Below, one piece after another: positions 1 to 10,500 of a DNA stretch of 64,000 bases (its first letter is position 1; every line of letters starts with the position of its first letter). A program made the position numbers and the translations under genes. Under the pieces are notes generated by a model. It worked only from the letters and a program-made list of their open reading frames with translations, did not search any database and was not told the origin of the DNA. Origin of the DNA: Ephydatia muelleri (taxonomy: Eukaryota; Porifera; Demospongiae; Spongillida; Spongillidae); NCBI GenBank assembly GCA_013339895.1, contig JABACO010000016.1:679694-743693 (forward strand). The letters run 5' to 3'.

Positions 1-559
1 ATTCTGCTATTCAACATTCTCGGCCACATCCAGAGCTCTCGCGAGTGGTCGAATTGGCCACGAAGCCGCACTCTCCGATATTCCATTTCTGGGAGGCGCT
101 CAGCTATACTGCGGACAGCTCATTCGCATAGCAATGGGACACGATGCTAAAGAAAAGGCATTACTCGTTTGGGAGGTCGACGGGTGCTTGCCTAGTCTTC
201 TTCTCCAACTCTTCGACGAGTTTTAACTTCCATTGAAGTCTGAACACTTGCCACGTACCCAGGCAGAAGGTTGTGGCCGGGATAACAAGGAGCCACAGCT
301 TCTTCTTGTCGCTCTGTTCCACCGTTTTGTGGTCCTTGCTTTTAGTGGAGTACCACTGCGACCTGCCTGCATGCCTGAACTGTGGCGCAGCTGAAGTAAG
401 TTTGATATATGTGTTTGAAGAGTTGGGTCACTCGCGCACGCCACCAGAAGTGCACATGCGTAGCTACTCCTTACAGCCACAGTGAAAGCTTCTCTGTATC
501 CTGCAAGTTAGGAACTTGAAGAAAGCAGCGGACTGCGAGAAGACAGTGGCTTTGGCCAT
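1..559 (-). CDS. SURF1: SURF1, cytochrome c oxidase assembly protein (5' part, runs off the left edge)
   Basis: SURF1 is a mitochondrial inner-membrane protein that helps assemble cytochrome c oxidase. Three exons can be read on the minus strand: 559-475, 390-165 and 108-1, with GT-AG junctions and matching phases. The deduced N-terminus (MAKATVFSQSAAFFKFLT...) is rich in Arg, Ser and Phe without acidic residues, as expected of a mitochondrial presequence. The second exon gives WLLVIPATTFCLGTWQV followed by a basic RLQWKLKLVEELE stretch, which is the first membrane segment and the family's GTWQVxR signature. The third gives EYRRVRLRGQFDHSRELWM, matching the conserved EYRPVKVRGxFDH block. The Arg after QV is shifted by one residue (QVFRLQWK rather than QVQRRKWK). 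The start was chosen as the first ATG in frame with the presequence. The C-terminal half and second membrane segment lie outside the window. Confidence 0.87.
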
Positions 560-637
560 TATTGGGAGCAGTATATTTCCCTTGTGCCCAGGCCACAATT
601 TAATACGTGAGGTTTATAATACACACGTGGGGTGGAG
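560..637. promoter_or_regulatory. Probable bidirectional promoter between SURF1 and PFDN6
   Basis: Only 78 bases separate the two start codons, which point away from each other. The interval holds an E-box core CACGTG at 624-629 and a TTATAA-type stretch near 615, but no clear TATA box for either gene. A shared promoter is inferred from the geometry. Confidence 0.6.
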
Positions 638-2661
638 ATGTCTAAAGCAGCGTTACAGGCCAAAGAGAAGATTTTGCAAGACGAAATAGAAAAATATCGC
701 GGTCTTCAGAAAGGTGACTACGCATATGTGTTTATTACAAACGTTGCGTTACTTAGCTAGCGGTGAGCATTATATAGAAATTATGGCAACGCTCTGTGCC
801 GTGTAGAGTATCAGAAAGCGGTTGCAAGTCGGAACCAATTGGACGCGCAGCTAACTGAAAACAAGAATGTGAAAGAGGTAACCAATAACGAGGCGTGTGA
901 CGACAGAACAAGACATCACCATACTGAACAGTGATTGGTTTGATACGCTTCTCCCTTTCCGCTAAAACCAATTGCCTAAATAAGTATAACTCGTACCGAT
1001 TGGCTCTGCGTTTTACGTTTCACAACAACTTGTTATTATGGTTAATTAATGATTTATGTAATGTGATCTTGTTTGAAAGTTCTTACGATAAGCATTTAAT
1101 AATTACATATGAGGAAGGAACAAGTTTTCGATTGTCCACTTGGTGTTTCTAGAATTGGTTTTGGTTCAGTTCATGTACTATTGTGTGCACATCGATAATG
1201 TTATGTGTAGTGTTCATAACTAATTTTAATAGCATTCAAGCTTATTGCCAAGTTGTGAGGCCAGTGTTAATTTTACTGTCAATATCTAGGCACTATGTAA
1301 TGATTGTCACAACAAATATTGAAGTGGCCATATCAGGATAAGGATCGAGGAATTATTTCTGTACAGGAACTACCGATCAATGTGTCTCCATAGAGGTGTC
1401 TCCAATGTACTGTACACAGGCCATAGAGGTGTCTCCAGTGAGTGTACACGGGCCATAGAGGTGTCTCTAGTGTACTGTACACGGGCCATAGAGGTGTCTC
1501 CAGTGTACTGTACACAGGCCATAGAGGTGTCTCCAGTGTACTGTACACAGGCCATAGAGGTGTCTCCAGTGTACTGTACACAGGCCATAGAGGTGTCTCC
1601 AGTGTACTGTACACAGGCCATAGAGGTGTCTCCAGTGTACTGTACACGGGCCATAGAGGTGTCTCCAGTGAGTGTACTGTACACGGGCCATAGAGGTGTC
1701 TCCAGTGATTGTACTGTACAAAATCTTCTTTGAAGTGTGACGTTTAGACGTTGTTCTTAACTAACCCTGAACTTGCGAGTGGCAGTAAATGTGTTACTAG
1801 TTGGTGATGTAGAGTGGTGATGATCGCTGAACAGTCCTTTAGTCCTTCAGTCTGACATATCCACACAGCCACTTTTTATTAAATGTTGATGTGACCAGTT
1901 ATCATCTGAGGTGTTAATTAGACACTTCCCTTAAAAATGAATTAAATGTTTAAAACAGCAATCCATTGGCTGGTTTACTCTATCTCTACATATTTTGTGT
2001 ATGTGTGTGCAAATGTGTGTGTACATGTGTGTATGTGCATATGTGTGTGCATATGTGTGTGTGCATATGTATTTAAAGTGTGTAATACACTAGATAACAT
2101 TGATACTTAAAAATTGTTAATAATTTGCAAAATTCTTTTTTAATTAATGACCAGCTGACATGTATATTAAGGTGTGGCAGCTGGCATCCTTCGAAGTGGG
2201 TAAATTCTTGTGTGTTCACCACCCACACCTTTGTAGCCAACATTCCACTGCTGGACCAACAACTGCAGCCACGTGTGTGCTTGTGTGTGCGTGTGTGCAT
2301 GGGTGTGTATATGTGTGTGCATGGGTATGTGTGTGCATGTGTGCATGGGTATGTATATGTGTGTGCATGGGTGTGTTGTGCATGTGTGCATGGGTATGTA
2401 TAGTGTGTGCATGGGTGTGTGGTGCTTGTGTGTGTGTGTGTGCATGTGTGTGTGTGTATGTGTGTGCATGTGTGCAGGGGTATGTCTATTTGTGTGCAGG
2501 GGTGTGTGTGCTTGTGTGTGTGGGGTTGTGTGTGTGTGGTGTGTGTGTGTGTGTGTGTGTGTGTAGTAGGTGTTCATGTGTGCATGGGTATTGTATATGT
2601 GTGTGCTATGGGTGTGTGTGTAACTTGTGTGGGTGTTGTGTGTGTGTGTGTGTTTGTGTGT

Positions 2662-2696
<35 letters not shown>

Positions 2697-4427
2697 TTTG
2701 CATCCTGCTGCAGTAGTCATGAGTCATATCCTGATGTGCTAATTAATGTCCTGTGTGGTTATAGTGATGTTATGTAAATGTGTGATCACTCTGCACTCTG
2801 TTCGGGACTTCTGTGTCGACCTCAGTTGTTGTGTTGTCAAAGAAGTGGTTGGCCACGTTGTGTTATGACACTGTATGACATGTGGTACCTTTAACACTGT
2901 ATGACATGTGGTACCTTTAACACTGTATGACATGTGGTACCTTTAACACTGTGGCGTCTGCTAATTGCTGCAAGTTGGCTTCAGTGCTTTTTACCCTCTT
3001 TGTCGGTACAAGCTGTGTAGCGTGTAGTATTGAGAGTGTACCTTGTGTAGCCAACATTCCTGAGGTAATATAATGTATTTTATTTTTGCTGCATGAAAGA
3101 CCATAGAATGCAGAATTGAGGTGGATTTAGCATTTTCTGGCTGGTTTGTAATGGGGGTTGTTTCATGTAGCAAAGCAATGTGGTCTCATCGTGTACCGTG
3201 TGCATCACACTGTGCGCAAATATGCATCACACTGCGCAGTTTTGTGTTCGTGACACACATGTATTCCAACAATCAGGTATGGAGGGTAGGGTGTGGAGGG
3301 TAGGGTATGGAGGTTAGGGTGTGGAGGGTAGGGTATGGAGGGTAGGGTATGGAGGGTAGGGTGTGGAGGGTAGGGTGTGGAGGGTAGGGTATGGAAGGTA
3401 GGGTATGGAGGTTAGGGTGTTTTGGAGGTGTTCTTTGCTGTAGTACATGCACATTCACGAACTAAAAATGTGTTATTAGTCGTACACACACGTAATGGCC
3501 TCTGTGTTTGTGTTGTGATACTGTGCTTAGGAGGCTGTCTGTGTTTAGATGTCTGCTGTTTTGAAAGCAAGTCATATGAATCACCATTACATCATTAAGG
3601 GCAAAAGTGGCCGTTAAAATTTAATGAGTGCCCACTTTAATGTGTTAACCTTTGAGGATAAAAGACCTATATGCTAACCTTTCACACATGTGTACCTTCA
3701 TTCGTAACATTCTACGCATTGAGAGTACCATAATGTGACCACTAAACAGCATGCAAATTACCTGTATGATGTGAACCATAGTTCTAAGACCACGATCACA
3801 TCACTTTACCTCAATTGGGCTCTTTGTACAGGTAAATGCATGTGATGTTCTAGATAGTATGCACGTGTGTGTGTGTGTATGTGTGTGTGTGTATGTATGT
3901 AATGAATGTATGTATGTGTTTATGTATGTATATATTTATATGCATGTGTGTATGTATGCATGTGTATATGTATGTATGTATGTATGTATGTATTATGTGT
4001 GCTGTATCGGTACACACGGTGTGTATTGTGTCTACAGTACGTGCACACAATGTGTTAGTTGTGTCAGGAAGATGTGTCTGTGCTCTATGTGTGTGTTAAT
4101 ATACCAATGCCAAAAATTGCAGGAACTGGATGTACTGGAAGACGATGCAGTTGTGTACAAACTTGTGGGCCCAGTCCTTGTGAAGCAGGAGCTGGCCGAG
4201 GCAAAGCAGACTCTCGAGAAGAGACTTGAGTACATCAACAAAGAACTGTAAGCCAGAGCAGTTACTTCTGCTGCTGCACAAGGTCAGGTGTGCTATTTTT
4301 CTACAGTGTAAGATATGCAGGCATATTAGGTGACTTGGAGAAGAAGCAGGAGTCAGCGGCAGAGAAGCTGGGCAAGCTGCAGCAGGACTACCAGCAGGCC
4401 ATGCTCAAAGCAGCTGCAACTAGATAG
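638..4427 (+). CDS. PFDN6: Prefoldin subunit 6
   Basis: A beta-type subunit of the prefoldin hexamer, the cytosolic chaperone that passes nascent actin and tubulin to the TRiC/CCT chaperonin. Four exons: 638-713, 807-877, 4123-4247 and 4307-4427, giving 130 aa, close to the usual length of about 129. Phases agree at every junction. N-terminal helix: LQDEIEKYRGLQKEYQKAV. Central beta hairpins: QLTENKNVKEELDVLEDD then VVYKLVGPVLVKQEL, the most conserved block in the family. C-terminal helix: LEKKQESAAEKLGKLQQDYQQ. The 5' half of the last exon (LVRYAGILGDLE) aligns with the family's IKRYESQLRDLE, which fixes the acceptor at 4306/4307. Intron 2 is 3.2 kb and almost all repeat DNA. Divergent from SURF1. 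Confidence 0.95.
1385..1715. repeat. 33-bp minisatellite in PFDN6 intron 2
   Basis: About nine tandem units of roughly 33 bases built around CCATAGAGGTGTCTCCAGTG followed by TACTGTACAC. Because 33 is a multiple of three, the array reads open in several frames on both strands. These are not genes. Units differ by single-base changes (ACAGG/ACGGG) and two carry a short GAGTG variation at the right end. Confidence 0.95.
2270..2700. repeat. Compound TG / GTGTGCATGGG microsatellite in PFDN6 intron 2
   Basis: TG-rich tract with interspersed GCATGGGTATG units. It gives long Cys-Val or His-Thr reading frames on both strands that are artefacts of the repeat. Confidence 0.95.
3275..3420. repeat. 14-bp GGAGGGTAGGGTRT minisatellite in PFDN6 intron 2
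   Basis: About ten G-rich units alternating GTATGGAGG and GTGTGGAGG. Runs of GGG every few bases on the plus strand could form G-quadruplexes. Confidence 0.85.
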
Positions 4428-5105
4428 TCTGTGTCTTCTGTGTAGTGTGCTGATTGATTTGTTCTGTGTGCTGCTTGAAGCTGATGGATTTGCATCTTTT
4501 CTAAGCATTACAACACATTGCCGTATTTATGTTGATCACAGCTGCGTATTAGTACTCGCTGACCACAATGGAAGTATCCAGAGCAATTGTGAGATGTAGG
4601 CTGGATTGCCAGTGTACACGTGTTTCCGTTCCCTTTTCACTTTCTCCCTTTAAACTCTATCAGAAGTCATTCGTAGCTAAAGGGCGTGTGCAGATCAAGA
4701 ATGAACTGAAATCTTTTAAAGCGGTACTTAAATTTTTGTCACTACTGAATTAGGCGCGAGTAATACAATTACATCGTCGCATTCCGTCACGTATGCGACT
4801 TATGATTTCGCAGACCACCAGGGCTCATTGATTGCGTGTTTGCTTTTTTTTTTACGTCGATTGGCGTAAAGTTGAAGCGTATGCGACTCAAACTGCAAAG
4901 TGAACTAACTGCTTTAAGCAACTACAAAGAACTGATTGCAATAAATATCCTCCTCTGTAACGCGCATGTGACTTTGTAGTACTTGAATCAATGTCGAATC
5001 AATCTCATGAACCACACAAAAAAGCGCCACACACACTAACATTGTACAGCAAAAAGAAAAGGAAGAAATTGAAGTCTTGAATGATCGCACACTATATAAC
5101 GTTAA
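4428..5105. other. Intergenic, PFDN6 to ankyrin gene A
   Basis: Tail-to-tail spacer of about 680 bases, rather AT-rich. No gene, repeat array or strong signal was recognised. Confidence 0.6.
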
Positions 5106-5792
5106 TCAGTGTGAGACTACTTCCTGTGCAAGTAGTGAAATGGAGATAGTGTTGTCCAGAACACCATAATCGGCGGTCTGTTTCAGGTACCATAGTCTGT
5201 GCATTTGCTCTCGAATGTCCTCGCTCTTCGCGACCTGAAAACAGTTTCTTCCCATAACGTCCTTCCTCTCCGGGTCGGCTCCCAGTCTGATGAGGGTGTC
5301 GATACAGTCCCTGTTCCCCTTCTGGGCAGCGATATGCAATGGCGTGCACAGATTGAAGTCCGTACAGTTGACGTTGGCCCCTCCGCGGTAAAGAGCGACT
5401 ATCGATTGGTCCACGTGATTGGTGGAGCTCGTCTGAGGGTTGGCTTTTATGACCACCCAGTGCAACGGCGTGAAGCCTCCTTTGAGGTCGGAGGCATTAG
5501 GATCGGAGCCTCTTTGGACCAGTAGCTTGATCACCTCTTCTCTCGCGTGCATCGCGGCGTAGTGGAGCGCCGTCATCTGGTTGTGGTCCGCAGCGTTTGG
5601 GTCCATGCCTCCCATGACCAAGAGATCTCTTACGTAATCGACATCCCCGCTATGAGCCGCTGTGCAAAGCTCCTTCACTTCGTCTGCGGTCCGGGTCTCC
5701 TTCTTGAGCTCGAATAAGGTCGACGTGGCGTTCAAGCGCTTTCCCCTCTGCCGGGAAGTACTGCTGCGTCTGCATTTGAGTGATCCTTCCAT
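5106..5792 (-). CDS. Ankyrin-repeat protein, copy A (intronless, 228 aa)
   Basis: One of three paralogues in this window; family function unknown. The reading frame is open upstream to 5837, but the first ATG in frame is at 5792 (MEGSLKCRRSS), so that start is preferred; a TATAAAAG box lies 55 bases upstream of it. A basic N-terminal tail of about 35 residues is followed by four ankyrin repeats: ELCTAAHSGDVDYVRDLL, MTALHYAAMHAREEVIKLL, FTPLHWVVIKANP (with a longer insertion, TSSTNHVDQS) and CTPLHIAAQKGNRDCIDTL. A degenerate capping helix (GRNCFQVAKSEDI) and a short tail (YGVLDNTISISLL) end the protein. It lacks the Met-Gly acylation start of copies B and C. The core is near-identical in DNA to B and C. 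Cytosolic scaffold or regulator is the most that can be inferred. Confidence 0.88.
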   Translation of the reverse strand: MEGSLKCRRSSTSRQRGKRLNATSTLFELKKETRTADEVKELCTAAHSGDVDYVRDLLVMGGMDPNAADHNQMTALHYAAMHAREEVIKLLVQRGSDPNASDLKGGFTPLHWVVIKANPQTSSTNHVDQSIVALYRGGANVNCTDFNLCTPLHIAAQKGNRDCIDTLIRLGADPERKDVMGRNCFQVAKSEDIREQMHRLWYLKQTADYGVLDNTISISLLAQEVVSH

Positions 5793-5846
5793 TTTGCTGC
5801 TAATTCTGTTTTGATCGATGTGTGGACGCTGCTGCAATTTATCAGT

Positions 5847-5854
5847 CTTTTATA
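5847..5854 (-). promoter_or_regulatory. TATA box of ankyrin gene A
   Basis: TATAAAAG on the minus strand, 55 bases upstream of the chosen ATG at 5792, leaving room for a leader of about 25-30 bases. Confidence 0.6.
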
Positions 5855-6657
5855 CGTACCCGGATCTTTCTATGGCTTTGCAAATGCCCGCACGCGCGCT
5901 TGGTATGGAAGCCACAAAATCCATCGGTTGTCGAGTTGTATCTGAATATCATAAAAGCTTCACAAGTCTCCGCGTTGGAATCTTGTGTGCGTGACCATGT
6001 GTGTGTACGAGTTTTCACGCAATATGCATGCGTGCGATCATTTTCCATTGGTGCAATCCAACTACACTAATTGGCATGATATGCAGACTGTTGGGGAGGG
6101 AGATTCATCAGTTCTGTCATGACCCGCATAATTCATTTGGCTCTTACATCAACCTGCCAAAATGTTCGTGTTTGACAATATACTCAATCTGACGGAGAGA
6201 TGGTCAGAAGTCTTTGGTGTTCTCATCAGCTGTCGTGTTCACCTTTACTATATGGATGGCAGATACCTTAATATAGAAAAGCACCTTAGTGCATGATGCA
6301 TGCTTGCAATAAGCGGATGAGTGTTGCCAGGTTTGAACTCAAATTAAATTCCACCAAGCCACTGAGAAGTGTGATACATCATTGCAATTTGTGAGATCAA
6401 CAGCAAATGTCATTATTGGGCGCCTTGGAGATATGAACGGAGAGTGTGTTATTTCCTTTCGACTTGTCAGCCGCATCTCCACTTCATTAATCGCTTTGTT
6501 GGATTCAAGTGCGTGTTGTGTGTCACAATGGCTGCAGGCTCAACTGCCTATACCACATTTGTCTCACTGATTTCGTTACATTAAAGGCTTGCATGCATTG
6601 GGCGACGAATAAAACTTGCGACTGATTTATTAATAACCCTTTAATAACCATGATAGT
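5855..6657. other. Intergenic, ankyrin gene A to AFMID
   Basis: Head-to-head spacer of about 800 bases. No repeat array or conserved coding block seen; presumably the promoters of both genes. Confidence 0.5.
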
Positions 6658-7469
6658 ATGGCCTCTCTCAGCCGGGAAGAGCGGGACTATCTTTACTCCC
6701 CCAGTAAGTGGTCGCGGAGGTTGCCAAGTGATGAAGTAGTCACTGTTCATGCAAGAAAATTGACGGAAGGTATATACGCTTTGCTAAAATGGCGCTAAAG
6801 TTTAATTTATAATATTCTTGTGCATCATCTTCCAGCAACTCATAGAGCACAAACAAAAGGTCACATGCGACGTGAGTTGAATGTAAAGTATGCCGGACCA
6901 GGGAGTCAAACGTTGGACATTTACTACCCTGATGGCGACATAGGTACGGACAATTAGAGTACGTGTTAGAGCACCTGCCCCTGTGTTAGCCCTTAATTCC
7001 TTTATAAGTTACCTCTCTGCATGTGCATAGAGTCCAGTGATGTGTTTATCTACATCCACGGAGGGTACTGGCAACTTTTTGGGTATGTGAAAAGTGGTGC
7101 CGCATGTAGTCACACACACCTGCGCACACGCACATGAGCACACACACACACACACATGCACATGTGAGCACATGCACATGGAAGCACATAAACACACACA
7201 CACACATGCACACCTACAAACACAAGCACATACTTACATTGGTATCTACGATGTATTGTTGAATGTTTAAACAGCACAGAGCATTCTGGCTTCATGGCCC
7301 TTCCTTTCAATTCACGTGGGATCCTTGTGGCAGTGGTTGGATATGACTTGGCTCCAAAAGGTGAGACATTTAGTGCTCATGTGGTCAGTCACCAGCTTGA
7401 TGGACGTATGTGTGTGTGGGCCTGTGTTTGACCGTGTCTGTGCCTATGTATGGCTGTTTGTGTGTGTGT

Positions 7470-7501
<32 letters not shown>

Positions 7502-10500
7502 TGCAGTCACCATGACCGAGATAGTTGAACAGTGCAGACAAGCATGTGTATATTTACGACTGAAGTTTGCCAAAAGCAGGTAACCACTTGTTCGCACGAG
7601 TTCAATGTTGGGTAATCGTGTGGCTTTGGAGCAAATGCCTTGGCAAAGCAAGAATGTCCAGTCACACTTCAGTGTGTCTTCTGAGTTGATGTTACTGAAT
7701 ATTATAACAGAGGTGTGTGCACTGTCGGCCATGTTGGGCATGGCACAGTGTTGATATAGAACCCCATTACTGAACATCACATTGAGTTAGCATCACAGGG
7801 GCACACCCCAAAGGGTACGAAGGAACACCAGATCACACAGAAATTGGGAGGGGTAGAACATTGAGGGTACACCCCAAGGGGACAGGGTTACATTGAGGGT
7901 ACAGAGGAACATCCCAAGGGAAAAGGGGTACATTGAGAGTACAGAGGAACATCCCAAGGAGACAGGGGTACATTGAGAGTACAGAGGAACATCCCAAGGG
8001 GACAGAGGTACATTGAGGGTACAGAGGAACATCCCAAGGGGACAGAGGTACATTGAGAGTACAGAGGAACATCCCAAGGGAACAGGGGTACATTGAGGGT
8101 ACAGAGGAACATACCAAGGGAACAGGGGAACTGGGGTACATTGAGGGTACAGAGGATCGCTTGTGGAAAGGGGCGCGGCAAAGGTGTTGGCATAAGTACC
8201 TGGAACACGGCAACAAAGGGACACGCAAAGAACGCTCAGTTGAGTTGTGGATTTTAACTGTGATTTCATAATATCCATGATAGTTTGGTGTGTGGATTTT
8301 GGGCTATGATTTCATATACATGGTCTCTTGGCAACTGTACTGTGAACACACCTGCTGTTCGTGACCTGTAGAGATGATGGCACCTTTTTCGGTGGTGTGC
8401 CGAGCTTAGCAGCCAAGTGTCTGGAAGCACTGTCCCCTGTGTTGTGTCGTGGGACTGATGGCATCTCCTTATCCCTTCCCTTACCCACTATTAACTTCCA
8501 CCATTAGAGTCACACTTGTTCCATCCGGTGGTGACTATCACTTCCTTTGGTGTGCATCCTTTCTTCCCTCTTCTTAACTGGCTGGGTGGTGTCTCTCCCT
8601 CCTCTGAACTGGCTTGTGTCTCTTCCTCCTCTCAACTGGCTGGTGTCTCTTCCTCCTTTGAACTGGCTGGTGTCTCTCTCTCCTCTCAACTGGCTGGTGT
8701 CTCTTCCTCCTCTCAACTGACTGGTGTCTCTTCCTCCTCTGAACTGGTTGGTGTCTCTCCCTCCTCTGAACTGGCTGGTGTCTCTTCCTCCTCTCAACTG
8801 GCTGGTGTCTCTTCCTCCTTTGAACTGGCTGGTGTCCTATTTGCCATACTCTGCATATCATGGGAAGGAATGAGCACTGAGCCAAATTAATCATTCCTAC
8901 TGATCAAGGAAATTATTCTATTGTTTCCCCTTTCTCATGGAGGATTTTAGAGCATCTCATCTGCATGCACTCGCAAGTCACCGTTCCCACACATACACAC
9001 ACATCACCACATCACAACATGTCGACACCATGGCACTAAGGCACACAGACACCCACACTCTCACACCTCCATAAGCACAGATAATCATCCACCCACACAT
9101 CACCACATCAGTGACACACACTTACATGTACCCTCCATGTGCAGGCACTATCATAAGATAAGCCACTTGCTTCTGTTGAAGTGCTCTATATTCTGGTGTA
9201 GCTCTGTTCCCTTAACTCTTTTACAGGCAACAGAGCAATATTGCGCCGCAGGTGCTATACTAAAGCCACTCTGTTTATCTAAACAGTTAAAACTTTGTAG
9301 TCAACAGCATATTGATCAGTTGTTTCCTGGTCATATTTAGTGTAAGTTGTTTGCAAACTATGTTTTCCTGCAACGCGGAAAGCTCATTCACACTACATGT
9401 GTACTGCAATAATTGGCTTTGCCCACGGAAGAGGCAATGTATTCCTTTATCTCATGTTCCTCTGTAGTGTCCCTGTACCATGTGCTCCCTGTTACCTCAA
9501 TGTAGATGTTCCTCTGTACCATCAATGTACCTCTGTCCCCTTGGGATGTTCCTCTGTACCATCAATGTACCCCTGTCCCCTTGGGATGTTCCTCTGTACC
9601 CTCAATGTACCCCTTTTCCCTTGGGATGTTCCTCTGTACTCTCAATGTAACCCTGTCCCCTTGGGGTGTACCCTCAATGTACTACCCCTCCCAATTTCTG
9701 TGTGATCTGGTGTTCCTTCGTACCCTTTGGGGTGCCCCTGTGATGCTAACTCAATGTGATGTTCAGTAATGGGGTTCTATATCAACACTGTGCCATGCCC
9801 AACATGGCCGACAGTGCACACACCTCTGTTATAATATTCAGTAACATCAACTCAGAAGACACACTGAAGTGTGACTGGACATTCTTGCTTTGCCAAGGCA
9901 TTTGCTCCAAAGCCACACGATTACCCAACATTATGCAATTAACACGGACTCCAGGAGTCGGTAGACTTGTCTGCATCTCACCCACGCAGACTGCAAGAAT
10001 ACATACAGATGGTCCCATGCACATACAGATGGTCCCACATATGGATGGTCCCATGCACATATGGATGGTTCCATGCACATACAGATGGTCCCATGCACAT
10101 ACAGATGGTCCCATGCACATACAGATGGTCCCATGCACATATGGATGGTTCCATGCACATACAGATGGTCCCATGCACATACAGATGGTCCCATGCACAT
10201 ACAGATGGTCCCATGCACATACAGATGGTCCCATGCACATACGGATGGTCCCATGCACATACTGATGGTCCCATGCACATACAGATGGTCCCATGCACAT
10301 ACAGGATGGTCCCATGCACATACAGATGGTCCCATGCACATACAGATGGTCCCATGCACATACAGATGGTCCCATGCACATACGGATGGTCCCATGCACA
10401 TACTGATGGTCCCATGCACATACAGATGGTCCCATGCACATACGGATGGTCCCATGCACATACAGATGGTCCCATGCACATACGGATGGTCCCATGCACA

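Larger units (their letters stand above)
7604..9932. repeat. Inverted duplication in AFMID intron 5
   Basis: The segment 7604-8150 returns as its reverse complement at about 9490-9932, near-identical over both the unique part (about 190 bases) and the adjoining 40-bp minisatellite (more units on the left arm than on the right). The 1.3-kb spacer contains a separate 27-bp minisatellite (8575-8840). The outer ends coincide with AATGTTGGGTAATCG and its complement. Confidence 0.92.

Noticed and set aside
2160..2777. Cys/Val-rich and His/Thr-rich open frames at this and many other CA/TG tracts
   Set aside because: Products of microsatellites without any conserved block or splice context.
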